NCBI RefSeq assembly: GCF_040869045.1
Contig: NC_090319.1
Span: 387,639,601-387,703,600, forward strand
DNA length: 64,000 bases
Reading direction: 5' to 3'
Origin: Eurosta solidaginis
Lineage: Eukaryota; Arthropoda; Insecta; Diptera; Tephritidae
Shown here one piece after another: positions 11,835 to 22,122 of the stretch. Every line of letters begins with the position of its first letter. The stretch's first letter is position 1. The notes beneath the pieces are model-generated. The model saw nothing but the letters and a program-made list of their open reading frames with translations, searched no databases and was not told where the DNA came from. The translations under genes and the position numbers were made by a program.

Positions 11835-12989
11835 AGCACAGCAGCTGCAGATATCGAATAACGTCGGTATGTAAATGTGGTAGTATTAGACGATCAGTAG
11901 ACGCGCTAAATTAATCTACAAAAAAAAAAAAAAATTGTAAAACCACAAGCAAATGCGAAATCATTACAAAGTAAGTGAAACGACAAAAAAACTTAAAATG
12001 CATATGCAAAACAACACCACCACCATAAAAACGCCAGCAGTCGCTTATAAGCCACGACAAGCCACGTTAAATCAATCGCACAAACATCACATCACTGGCA
12101 CATTTGATTTGATCACATGGTGCTGGCAGCGTGGCAATTTTGCAACGGAAGTTGCGATGCCTGATGGCAAATCAGCAAACCGAATGAAGATAAATGGCTG
12201 CTAAAAGTGAGGCCTTGCAAAAACTTAATGGCTATGTGAAAAGCAAAAACAAAAAGTTTTATACAGCAATTGCAATTACAATAACATACCTCAAAAATTT
12301 CCATGCAACATCATTGGGAAATCTTATAATCACAGCATGACAGCTGTGGCACTTGTACATAACTGCAAGAACAAAAACAAAATAGAGAATTTTGTGACTC
12401 TTGAACAGTTTTGTGTCGAATGTAAAAATTGAGATGCCAACACGTACTGCAAACATGACAAACAAAAAATTCAAAAAAATTAGAGGCGCTTGAGTATAGA
12501 AATATTAAGTATCGTAGTCAATTTACGCCGCTGTGTCTTTTATTATTTTGGTTGGCATGCCGCCTGTCATGCATTTGCCGCAAATTGGTGGTGCAACAGC
12601 ACTGTGCTGCTAAGGGCACACGGGGTCTAAAAAAAAAACACTATTTTTATTATAAAACTGTTTGGTGAAAAAAATTTACAATTGCAAGGAAAATAAAATT
12701 GTCGCCCGTTTTGCACTATCACATTTAGAGTTACAAATTTTATGGGTAATAGAAGATTTACTCATTGCTTTCTTTTTACATGAAACTGCTTGCAGCAATT
12801 TTGTGACATTATAAATGCATTAAATTTTGGTACAGCCAACAATTCGGTGCTACATGTTTACAGCGCTTTGTGGAGTGGTTGAATGCTAAAAGAAGTAGTC
12901 AACAATCCGAAGTAATGGGATATCGTACTATACCACAAGGTTCTACACATAAACATAATTAACTCCTTAAATATAACCTTATTATGTTA
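11835..12989. other. Intergenic sequence, nothing recognised
   Basis: AT-rich, with an A15-class run near 11920-11935. Small open frames on both strands overlap each other and carry no motif. Confidence 0.4.
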
Positions 12990-13640
12990 TTGTTGCAGTA
13001 TCGATGATTATCGAAACGTTTGAGTATTATTTTTAGAAAATTTTGCCATAAGGAGTAATTTTCCCGTCTTGATTTCGACGTCTTCAAGGGTCTTTTCATC
13101 TCCTCGTATAATCTTAGTTCCGAAATGAAATCAAATCCTGATACAGTGCCGCATAGTCTCAAATGATTCCGGTAGAAATTTCGAAATATTAACGAATACA
13201 AAGCGAGTTGAAAGCTGCTCGAAAATCACACTGAAATAACGAAATGATCTCCAAATTATCCCAAAAACATTACGAAAAAATACGCAAATTATCACATCGT
13301 TCTCTCGAAATAATCTCGGAACTAATGTTGAAATTATATGGAGATAGTCCCCGCAACGATACCAAAATATATCCGGAGATAGTTTGAACTGAAACCCTAA
13401 AAAGTATCAAGCCGAGCCAGAAAACATTCGCGAAAATATCTTCAACTTATCACCAAATGATCCTGAAGTCCCAAAATGATCAACAAAACAACCTCGAAAT
13501 AATCTGCGAAAGCGCCAAAAATTATCCGAAATTGTCCCAAAATAAACCCAAATGATTTCGAAAACAATTCCGAATTGATCCCTAGGTGGACGAAAATTGA
13601 TTCAGAGATGTTCCCAATTAAATCCAAAAACAATTCTTAA
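12990..13640 (+). repeat. Diverged relic of the 11-bp satellite
   Basis: The sequence follows the same 11-base beat as the 22-46 kb satellite. From 13524 to 13589 it can be cut into six exact 11-mers: ATCCGAAATTG, TCCCAAAATAA, ACCCAAATGAT, TTCGAAAACAA, TTCCGAATTGA and TCCCTAGGTGG. The 89-bp order is lost and base divergence is high, so this is an old copy in the same orientation as the main arrays. Conserved domains of the host element were not seen at its edges. Confidence 0.7.
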
Positions 13641-15855
13641 ATGATTGCGAAGGAATTCTATAAGAAAAAAAATTTCTTAATGTCTAAAAAAATTCGCGAT
13701 GTAAACCGAAAAGTCATCTGCAAGGAGTCCCTGTTTAATGCAAAAACCATACGATTAAAAACGCGATTAAATCTGACATTGTCTCAGGGGGACCTCATAT
13801 TTTCTTTGGACTTGATCCATATGAGATATATACCAAATATTAATGGTCTGAGACAAATATATCTGCGCGATCATGTAGAAAGTATTGATGAGAGTAGACA
13901 TGCGGCTCAGTACTCAACACTATGACTGAAATCCTAAATTTCAATTTGCATTCTTCTGAAGTTAAATAATTAATCTTACCTAATGCCTGTGCAAAACTGA
14001 CGAGAAGTTCTTAAAAAATGGCCATCCTGGGGACAGAACTTACCGTTTTTATGTAGAGATATGTGGTTCCACTGACCTTAATATTTAAAGCGGCCTTATG
14101 GCGGAAAGCAGTCGGCGTGAGCTACATGTATAACATGCTAGGTAAAGTTTAACCAACTGAATATAACTATTGCGTTTATAAAGCGTTTACATCGTTTCCT
14201 TTAGACGCTGAACAAACCACCGATTTATGTTTTCGCAGAGGAAACAGCAGTTAGGTATTCCCCAATAAATTCAAAAGAAGGAGCGGAGAGATTGCCAACT
14301 TATAGATAATTGCTTTGCCCAACCCCCATATAATTAATATAATTGTTCTAGGTTCCTCGTGGAATTGTGGGGTCTAGGCGGGATGGCCAAGTAGGTTCAA
14401 TGTGCTCATATGTTCCCGAGATGGTCGCACCAGATCTATATCCGGCAAATAACCACCAGCGTTGATAACACTCCGCAAAACCTTCGAGAAGTGAATTTAT
14501 CGCAATAGTAGCGGAAACAACAACGAAATCATGAGCGCAGGACAACGCCTTAACTCTACGGCTTTAAGGGGTTGTAAAGCGCATCCTCTACAACACAATT
14601 GTCAACCTCACCTAGCTGTAGCGAATCCAGTTTATGTAGAAGGCGAAGCTCTGGCCGCGCCAAGCTCCTCACGGAAAGAGGGATTCGAATAACCTAGTAG
14701 GTGCAAGATGGTTATATCAAACCGTTCCCCAGACGGTCGAACTTGTACCTTAATGGCGTTAACTACCGGAACGTACCAGGATAATATCCGCTAAAGGGAC
14801 TATACACACCGTTAAAAGTCCCCAAAACATTCGGGGAGCCTCCTTATCGCTACATTAAGAAGAAAATGACTCTCTCTCTCCTTCAGTTGAGTTCGAAGTA
14901 TTATATCTAAGTACAACACAAAACCAGAGCAATTATGACAGGAGAATGCACTGCGCATTTTAGGCAAGTCATCATCTTTTGTTATCATTGAAATATATGT
15001 TTTGACGCACATTAATCCTCAAAACGAGGGAGATTTTTATTCGATAATGGTTTGCAAATTCACCAACGATTATAATATCTTATTTATTTAATTTCCGTTA
15101 TATCATCAGTTAAGTTATGGCCTACCCGTCTCGCACGCTTGAGTTACGTAATATAAAGTGCGATCAAATTCAAGTTCAACATCAAGTAAGCTAATACAAA
15201 ATAAGCAAAAAAAAAAAAAAAACTAGTAACAAGCCTTATTTTCATGCTTGGATGCCACACGAAACATCCAAAACAAAATCCGACAAAACTATACATTCTG
15301 CTACACTCTGCTTCACTTAGGTAGGGCCACTTTCATGATGCTTAGTATATTCAGTTATTCCAAAGTACTTTGTTTTCGTTTGTGCGCTTGGAAATCAACT
15401 TCTGAACCTTTAAAAATGTGTTTAAGTTTACACAATTTTCACGGATTCCGAAAGGCTTAATTTCTCAAGCCATTAAGGCTGTAATGAATATCTTCCATTT
15501 TTTTCCATCGAAAGGCCGCTTTCGATCGACATACACTTTTAAGAACCCAGAAATAATATCCTGTGTACACAGTTGGGCCAAGTGCACTTAATTTAGTGGC
15601 TATAGAATGCCCAACTATGACCATATATTTGTTCAGCTAATAAAAAGTCTGTGCGATGCACACTTTTTGAAATAAAAAACAATACAAATACTATTTTACA
15701 AATATTTGCAGCCATTCATGTAACGCGTAGTATATTTACTTGTATTAATACTATACTAATAGAGGTGCATTCGGCATGAAAAAGTAACTCATATTCCAAA
15801 AAAGACCAAAACCATATATATGTACATACAAACATTTTAATATAAATGTATATAT
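13641..15855. other. Intergenic sequence; weak similarity between 14720-14780 and 20270-20320
   Basis: No gene recognised. A stretch near 14720-14780 (GGTCGAACTTGTACCTTAAT and CCGGAACGTACC) resembles 20275-20325 (GGTCGGACTTATACCTTAAT and CCGGAACGTACC), so both may be remnants of one repeat. A run of about 17 A occurs near 15208-15224. Confidence 0.4.
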
Positions 15856-16770
15856 TAACGCGTAAGGAAGTCTAAGTTCGGGTGAAACCGAACATTACAT
15901 TCCCAGCTGTACACTTGAAATGCTGTTGTTGTTTGTTTTGTGTGCTTAATAATACATATACATATGGTTCTATTCTGAACTAATTTTTCTTCGAGTTATG
16001 GCTCCCGAAACATAGAAAGTCATAAAAGGGACCTTGCCACATCAATTTTTTTTAAATTTGAAGTCTTCCCTCTTAATTGTTATAAATCCACTTGGGAAAT
16101 GAAATGCCATTGATATAAAGCTCTTTTTTACTTGGATATAGCTTTTTTCCTTCGTCCACGACCCTTTTAAAATTCTTTTATATAAAAGTGGGCGTGGTCC
16201 TTAACCGAATTCGTTAATTTTTCTTCAAAGCATTCCTTATAGTAAAGACAACCTATCTTCCGAATTTTGTTACTATAGGTTTAACGATTTTTGATTTATG
16301 ATTAATAATATTTGTACAATTGAGTTTATCACAAGTGAGTGGTGCCACGCTCATTTTAAAAAAAAGTTTTCAAACTTTTATTAAGAGTCTCAATATCAGT
16401 CCACACGTCAAATTTCAACATTCTAGGTGCAATATTTACTAAATAATCAGGTTTTTTGTGTCTTCCAAAATGTTATGTATATAAAAAGTGGGCGTGGTTA
16501 TCATCAAATTTCGCTCATTGTCAATACCAAACTATTCTGGGTCCAGATAAGCTCGTGTACCAAATTTGGTGAAGATACCTCAATATTTACTCAAGTTATC
16601 GTGTTAACGGACAGACGGACGGACGGACATGGCTCAATCAAATTTTTTTTTTCGATACTGATGATTTTGATATATGGAAGTATCTACCTCGATTCGTTTA
16701 TACCTTGACAACCAACCGTTATCCAGTCAGAGTATAATACCCTGTGTACAAGTACAGCTGGGTATAAAAA
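15856..16770 (+). mobile_element. Family R copy B (divergent subfamily)
   Basis: Starts with GTAAGGAAGTCTAAGTTCGG and the hairpin GTTCGG-GTGAAA-CCGAAC, and ends with a GGGTATAAAAAA motif near 16765. It keeps the modules AAGTGGGCGTGG (twice, near 16187 and 16485), CAAGTTATCGTGTTAACGGA and GATGATTTTGATATATGGAA. The 3' terminal motif differs (CTGTGTACAAGTACAGCTGG rather than the CAGCTGAG palindrome), which suggests a separate subfamily. No coding capacity. Confidence 0.7.
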
Positions 16771-17114
16771 AAATGAAGTATCAAAAGTACAAAAGGCTAA
16801 CAAGTGGCATAGAAAATTAAAAATGTTTGTAAGTATGTAGATATGTGTTCGTCAAGTTGATATAATTGCTTTAATTTATGAAGGTTTATTACTTTCTGTA
16901 GGTGGTTGTTGTCAAAAAGTTACATTAAGTACTTACGGTAACCGATAGAGAATTTCAAGATCAAGTTCAAGTGGTATGAAAAAAAATAAAATTAAAAACA
17001 CTAGCAAAAAAGATAACAACCAAAAGGAAAGAAAAATGTTAAGTCAATTAGTACGAGAGCAGAAAGAAAATATTGGGTAAGAATTTAGTAACAAAAATTT
17101 TTTATGATGCTGTG
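16771..17114. other. Spacer, nothing recognised
   Basis: AT-rich, A-run-rich sequence between two repeats. No signal was seen. Confidence 0.35.
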
Positions 17115-17701
17115 CTATTGAGGATGTAAATCAGTGTGCACCAAACACAAAGGAATGACGCTAGTGAAATCAACAAATCGGGGTTGCTGTTCTTGAATTT
17201 ACAGATATTAGGTATTTGTGGTTATTTAACCGATTTGTGTGTCAAGAGCACAAATTTGTTTAGTCATTTCATAGAGGAGAAATTGTTCCTCTCCAGTTAA
17301 AAAAATTCTGTAAAAATAACAGATTCTCAGCCAACCTTACTAAATTTTCTGTTCAAAGAACTGATTTCATTACTAATTTCAACAGTGACCAACTTTCAAC
17401 ATTGTTTTAATTTTTACGGAGCGGCGCTCATTACGTTGTTCTTATAACCTAGGAGCCATAGAATGTCTGTAATTTCAACAGCCTGCACTGTTATTCTTAT
17501 ATAAATGGAAATCTGCTATATTATATACTATTAGAAATAGAGTAGCAATTGTTCGTTGTTATGTTGCATTTCTATTTGTTGATTTGAATGTTGAAACAGT
17601 CAATTTTGAATCAACATTTCTTGATTCAACAGCTAATTGCGATAATTAGAAATTTACAGAGATCTCGGTTAAATTTACCCAGTTTTTTTTATTCAGTGTA
17701 C
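17115..17701 (+). mobile_element. Non-autonomous element, longer relative of 4190-4461
   Basis: The left part aligns with the reverse complement of 4190-4461. The right edge read backward (AGTACACTGAATAAAAAAAA) shares TACACTGAA with the outer edge of the 4.4 kb copy, which suggests short terminal inverted repeats. No coding capacity and no clear target duplication. Confidence 0.5.
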
Positions 17702-19557
17702 TGGCAAGTTCAGAGAATATAACGGCAATGTGCCGTTAAACCCAGTTCGAGCTAGATGCATGCAAATTGTTATTACTTCTCGAAATGTGGTAGGGAGAAA
17801 GTATTTTGCCAATGTGTTTATACATTCAGCCAAATGACCGTCCCGCTCTTGTTAGCGTGTTTCTTCTCCAACTGTCACCGAACAGCGGGACGGCCATATG
17901 GCTCAGTGGATTAAAGCGTCGGCTTCTATATCAGTATTACTATAGATTCTTAAATTTGAATTGCAGCACCCAAAAAGCTAGCTGATAAAGGATGGGCGAC
18001 TCATGTTCGAGGAACCATAGCCGCGTGTTGCTCCGTAATTTTTCCCCAATATCAATACCAATAAAGTTCTAATTTTGGTATTGTGTACATTTCAAACTAA
18101 AATGTGTATCTTGTTAAATATTCTGCGATAAATGTAATCAATAACAAAGATGTTTCGATTATAAGGAGAAAATATTCTCAATGCCTTTTCTCATAGGATT
18201 GTTATTTTATGCTGCAGTTCTGTAAAACATATTTTACAGCTAATATGAAGCGCACCGACAGATTCGTCCAACAAATGCTTGATGTTGTCATCTATTGGAA
18301 TTAAAAAGTAGAAAGCATACGGCTCCATGAAATATATGAGCCTGGGGTTTGGTGGCAAGCTTGTCTTCTCAAGAGACTTCCGATGAGTTTGTTCTCGTGG
18401 AAGTACTACGGATCGTAAATAGCATTGCGTTACTAGTTCAGTTACCGACTCTCGGATTTATAACGTTTATGTGAAGTCCTTACGGAGCAGCCAATTTTAC
18501 CAATTATTAATGTGGGAGCTTAATTCTATATTTAATCAAAATAATTTCAAACTTAAGGAAGTAAATAATCACTAAAAATAATTTCCCTAATAATTTCCGA
18601 ACACAATTTTAGTCGAACAAATTGTCATTTACGGACTCATCCGCAATATTTGAGACAAGCACAATACGCAAAAGTTTGTTATGCAATTTGTGAAATTCTC
18701 AACAACTAACTAAGGAAGCACAGCTGTCAATTGTACAGTCACATTCAGGCACTAAGTTATATGTAGATCTACACTAAACATGCAAATATATGTACGAATA
18801 AATAAAATCAGTGCAACTAAATTCCTAACCATTTGGATATTCAAGCAAAATCTGAATATACAGACCAATGCGGATGCACGCGGATATCTAGGCGCATTAG
18901 GGTGGTACCTATAAATCAAATGTATGATTGTTTCAATTCATTCAGACAAAACAAGCTCAAAATTATCACATATAAATTTTAGTCTCGATAAGAGACGATT
19001 AAGGGCTGTCGCACAGGGGTCGAAGTTAAGATTTCTCTAAGGCGTCTCAAATAAGCTTGATAAAATTTTTTTTTCTATTAACCAAAATCGACAATATATT
19101 TATTAGGCGACATCATGTGCAAATTTTGGTGCTGATTCTAACCGGTTCAGGTTGATTCCACTGTGAGTAAAGCTCATATTTTAATATTTTGAGTCTCAGT
19201 ACTTGAACCCTATTGCCAGACATCTTAACCTTTACCAATCAGGAAAAAAATTTATGTGTGATTCGCCAACTTAACTCCAGCAAGTAAAAAGTGAATTTTT
19301 ATTTGGGAAATTTAAGATTTTTCAAGCAAACGTTCAAAGTTTACGCCATGTTTTATATTTCATAGTGAACTTTAAATGAGTATTTGTTTAAAAAATAAGT
19401 AAATTATAATCCCAGAAATTGCTAATTGGCACTAAGTGCAATTTACAGACTTTTTATATGAACGGCAGTATAATATTGTAGATTTTAGGTGTTCGAAAAC
19501 AAAAAAGTATATTTAAGTTTTAAATCTCCATAAAGAAATCTTAAGTTTCATATTTTT
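17702..19557. other. Intergenic sequence, mostly unrecognised
   Basis: Apart from the tRNA-like block at 17884-17960, I see no gene or repeat. It is AT-rich throughout. Confidence 0.4.
17884..17960 (+). repeat. tRNA-like SINE head (degenerate)
   Basis: GGCCATATGGCTCAGTGGAT contains TGGCTCAGTGG, an exact fit to the RNA polymerase III A box. A poor B box (TTTGAATTGCAGC, about 17955-17967) follows at roughly tRNA spacing. No CCA-type acceptor pairing is visible, so this is more likely a decayed SINE head or tRNA relic than a tRNA gene. Confidence 0.35.
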
Positions 19558-19922
19558 GGCGGCCACCGTGGTGTGATGGTAGCGTGCTCCGCCTGCCACA
19601 CCGTATGCCCTGGGTTCAGGCCCCGGGCAAAGCAACATCAAAATTTTAGAAATAAGGTTTTTCAATTAGAAGAAAATTTTTCTAAGCGGGGTCGCCCCTC
19701 GGCAGTGTTTGGCAAGCGCTCCGGGTGTATTTCTGCCATGAAAAAGCTCTCAGTTAAAACTTATCTGCCTTGCAGATGCCGTTCGGAGTCGGCATGACAC
19801 ATGTAGGTCCCGTCCGGCCAATTTGTAGGGAAAAACAAGAGGAGCACGACGCAAATTGGAAGAGAAGCTCGGCCTTAGATCTCTTCGGAGGTTATCGCGC
19901 CTTACATTTATTTTTTTATTTT
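19558..19922 (+). mobile_element. tRNA-derived SINE, copy 1
   Basis: The head starts GGCGGCCACCGTGGTGTGAT, with an A box at TGGTGTGATGG and a B-box-like GGGTTCAGGCC near 19613. The body continues with AAAATTTTAGAAATAAGG and CTCTTCGGAGGTTATCGCGC and ends in an ATTTATTTTTTT tail. Copy 2 at 57857-58216 is nearly identical on the opposite strand. Transcription, if any, would use the internal promoter and borrow LINE machinery. The body has small open frames of no significance. Confidence 0.85.
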
Positions 19923-21488
19923 AAGTCTTACCATTTGAAGTGGAACTGGACAAAAACGAAAGTTTTATTTATAAGGATTACCCTTATGTATATACGAAGG
20001 GGTTAAGTAAACAGGACAAGGAGCAATGTGAGTCACTTTTGTTCATTAAAAATTCAGTTTTAAAACTGCCATTTGCACATGTAGATGTCATAGTTTTAAA
20101 AACGAAAGCCAAATTAAAGTAAACAAATATGAACTAGTAACATTGGATGTTACACATTTTATTGGTGTAATTATTGGGCAGATTCCTCAGGACACTAAGA
20201 GGGAAGGGAGGGGGTGGGGGGGGGGGAGAGTGATGGCCTATACGGCCAATGTGTTTATACTAAATTTGTCCCGAGGTGGTCGGACTTATACCTTAATAGT
20301 GCCCGTTACCGGAACGTACCGGATCTAGATCCGGCAGCGGACCATCATTATCAATAATACTACCCAAAACAAGCAAAATAACGGCATAAATTTTATACAT
20401 CGAGTGTAAAATTACAAAGTCACAATAGAAAAGTTAATACAAATGTTTTCTGGGTCCTCCCACCAAAAGCTTAAAATTTACAGGCGATCTTTTTCGACCC
20501 AGTCTAGTATATATGATAAAACTTTACAGGGCACATATTTATAAAAAATTTCAACCCCTATTACTTTTCGGATTAAAGATTTTTTCTGACCCCTTTTGTA
20601 TAATGTTCATATCAAATGGTGTTGTACTGGCAGATAGGGGTCAAAAAGCTCTGGTAAATTATTTGGAGAACAATTTTACTAGTGGTGGTCTTGGAAAAAG
20701 TTTGAATGAATAAGTTGGAAGGCCACAGGAAACAATAGAGGAAAATTTCTGCCTCAAAGTATGCCATGATTTTATGAGCGTCATTAATCCAAATTTACTG
20801 TGCAAACCAATGACTTTTTCCTTATGAAAATAATGTCGCCTTGTCGGTTTTTCTCAGCTCTCTCGTATGTTTGTTTGTTCCTTTCACAAAATATTTCTTA
20901 CTGAATAAGAAAAGTCCTACCATTTACTATTTGCAGAACGCTAGGTGGCCTAGTTCAAAGGTAAAAATTTAAGAGTGCAACATGCGGCTAAACTTTTTTC
21001 TAGAAAAGAAAACACCATAAGATTTCTGGTGTGTTAAATTAGTGCATATTTATCACAAATACAGTTTTGAAGGAGACAATCAAGGGAAAATTTCTTAGTT
21101 ATGTTCGCTGCCCTCATACGCTCTCTGTGCAAGGATCTCAGCCGAAAGCACACTTAGTTAAATTTTCTTCATATGTACCTCGCAAAAAAATAACGAAGAT
21201 GACACTCCGTTGATTGATGAAAAGCATTAATATTTATCAAAAAAACATTGCTCGTGAAATTTTCCTATATACACGCAGATAACTCCAAAAATACTTAAAT
21301 TTAAGTCCATTTTTTCTATAATCGCTCATTTAAAATATTGCAAATTTAAAATGAACATAACAAAAATAATATTACCAAAGAATGCAAAACAAATTTTCTT
21401 TGTTTATTATGTCGCTCTTTAGTTTTTTGTTTGCCAAAAGTGTTGATGCACAGTGATTCGATAAATTCAGCAATTAAAAGTATTGAAA
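19923..21488. other. Intergenic sequence with a G-rich tract
   Basis: No gene recognised. The open frame 19940-20122 reads smoothly but has no motif. Near 20275-20325 there is a block related to 14720-14780. The region 20390-21488 shows no repeat relation that I noticed. Confidence 0.4.
20199..20228 (+). other. Homopurine G-rich tract, G-quadruplex candidate
   Basis: The plus strand reads AGGGAAGGGAGGGGGT followed by about 11 G. Four or more runs of at least three G with loops of one or two bases fit the usual G-quadruplex pattern. Function unknown. Confidence 0.6.
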
Positions 21489-22122
21489 ACAAGTAAGGAA
21501 GGCTAAGTTCGAGTGTAACCGAATATTACATACTAAGTTGAGAGCTATGGAGACAAAATAAGGGAAAATCACCTCGTAGTAAAATGAACCTAGGGTAACC
21601 CTGGAATGTGTTTGTATGACATGTGTATCAAATGGAAGGTATTAAAGAGTATTTTAAGAGGGAGTGGGCCTAAGTTCTATAGGTGGACGACTTTTCGAGA
21701 TATCGCCATGAAGGTGGACCAGGGGTGACTCTAGAATGCTTTTGTACAATATGGGTATCAAACGGAAGGTGTTAACGAGTATTTTAAAAGGGAGTGGGCC
21801 TTAGTTCTATGGGTGGACGCCTTTTCGAGATATCGCCATAAACGTGGACCAGGGGTGACTCTAGAATGCGTTTGTACAATATGGGTATCAAACGAAAGGT
21901 GCTAATAAGTATTTTAAAAGGAGGTGGGCCTTAGTTCTATGGGTGGACGCCTTTTCGAGATATCGCCATAAAGGTGGACCAGGGGTGACTCTAGAATGCT
22001 TTTGTACAATATGGGTATCAAACGGAAGGTGTTAATAAGTATTTTAAAAGGGAATGGGCTTTAGTTTTATGGGTGGACGCCTTTTCGGGATATCAACATA
22101 AACATGGACCAGGGTTGACTCT
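21489..22122 (+). mobile_element. Family R copy C, 5' part only
   Basis: Begins ACAAGTAAGGAAGGCTAAGT with a mutated hairpin arm (GTTCGA...CCGAAT) and the motif GAGAGCTATGGAGACAAAAT. It then consists of four tandem modules and stops abruptly at about 22122, where the 11-bp satellite begins. The remaining two thirds of family R are absent. Confidence 0.75.
21601..22122 (+). repeat. 130-bp tandem modules inside family R
   Basis: The landmark 'A(A/C)(G/C)NTGGACC' recurs at 21711, 21841, 21971 and 22101, exactly 130 bp apart. Each module contains GGGTGACTCTAGAATG, ATGGGTATCAAACG, AGGGAGTGGGCCTTAG and TTTTCGAGATATCGCCATAA. Copy F (55.2 kb) has fewer modules, so the number varies between copies. 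Confidence 0.85.

Noticed and set aside
19558..19640. Functional tRNA gene at the SINE head (also near 58216)
   Set aside because: A and B boxes are present but the cloverleaf is not complete, and a conserved non-tRNA body with an ATTT tail follows in both copies, which defines a SINE.
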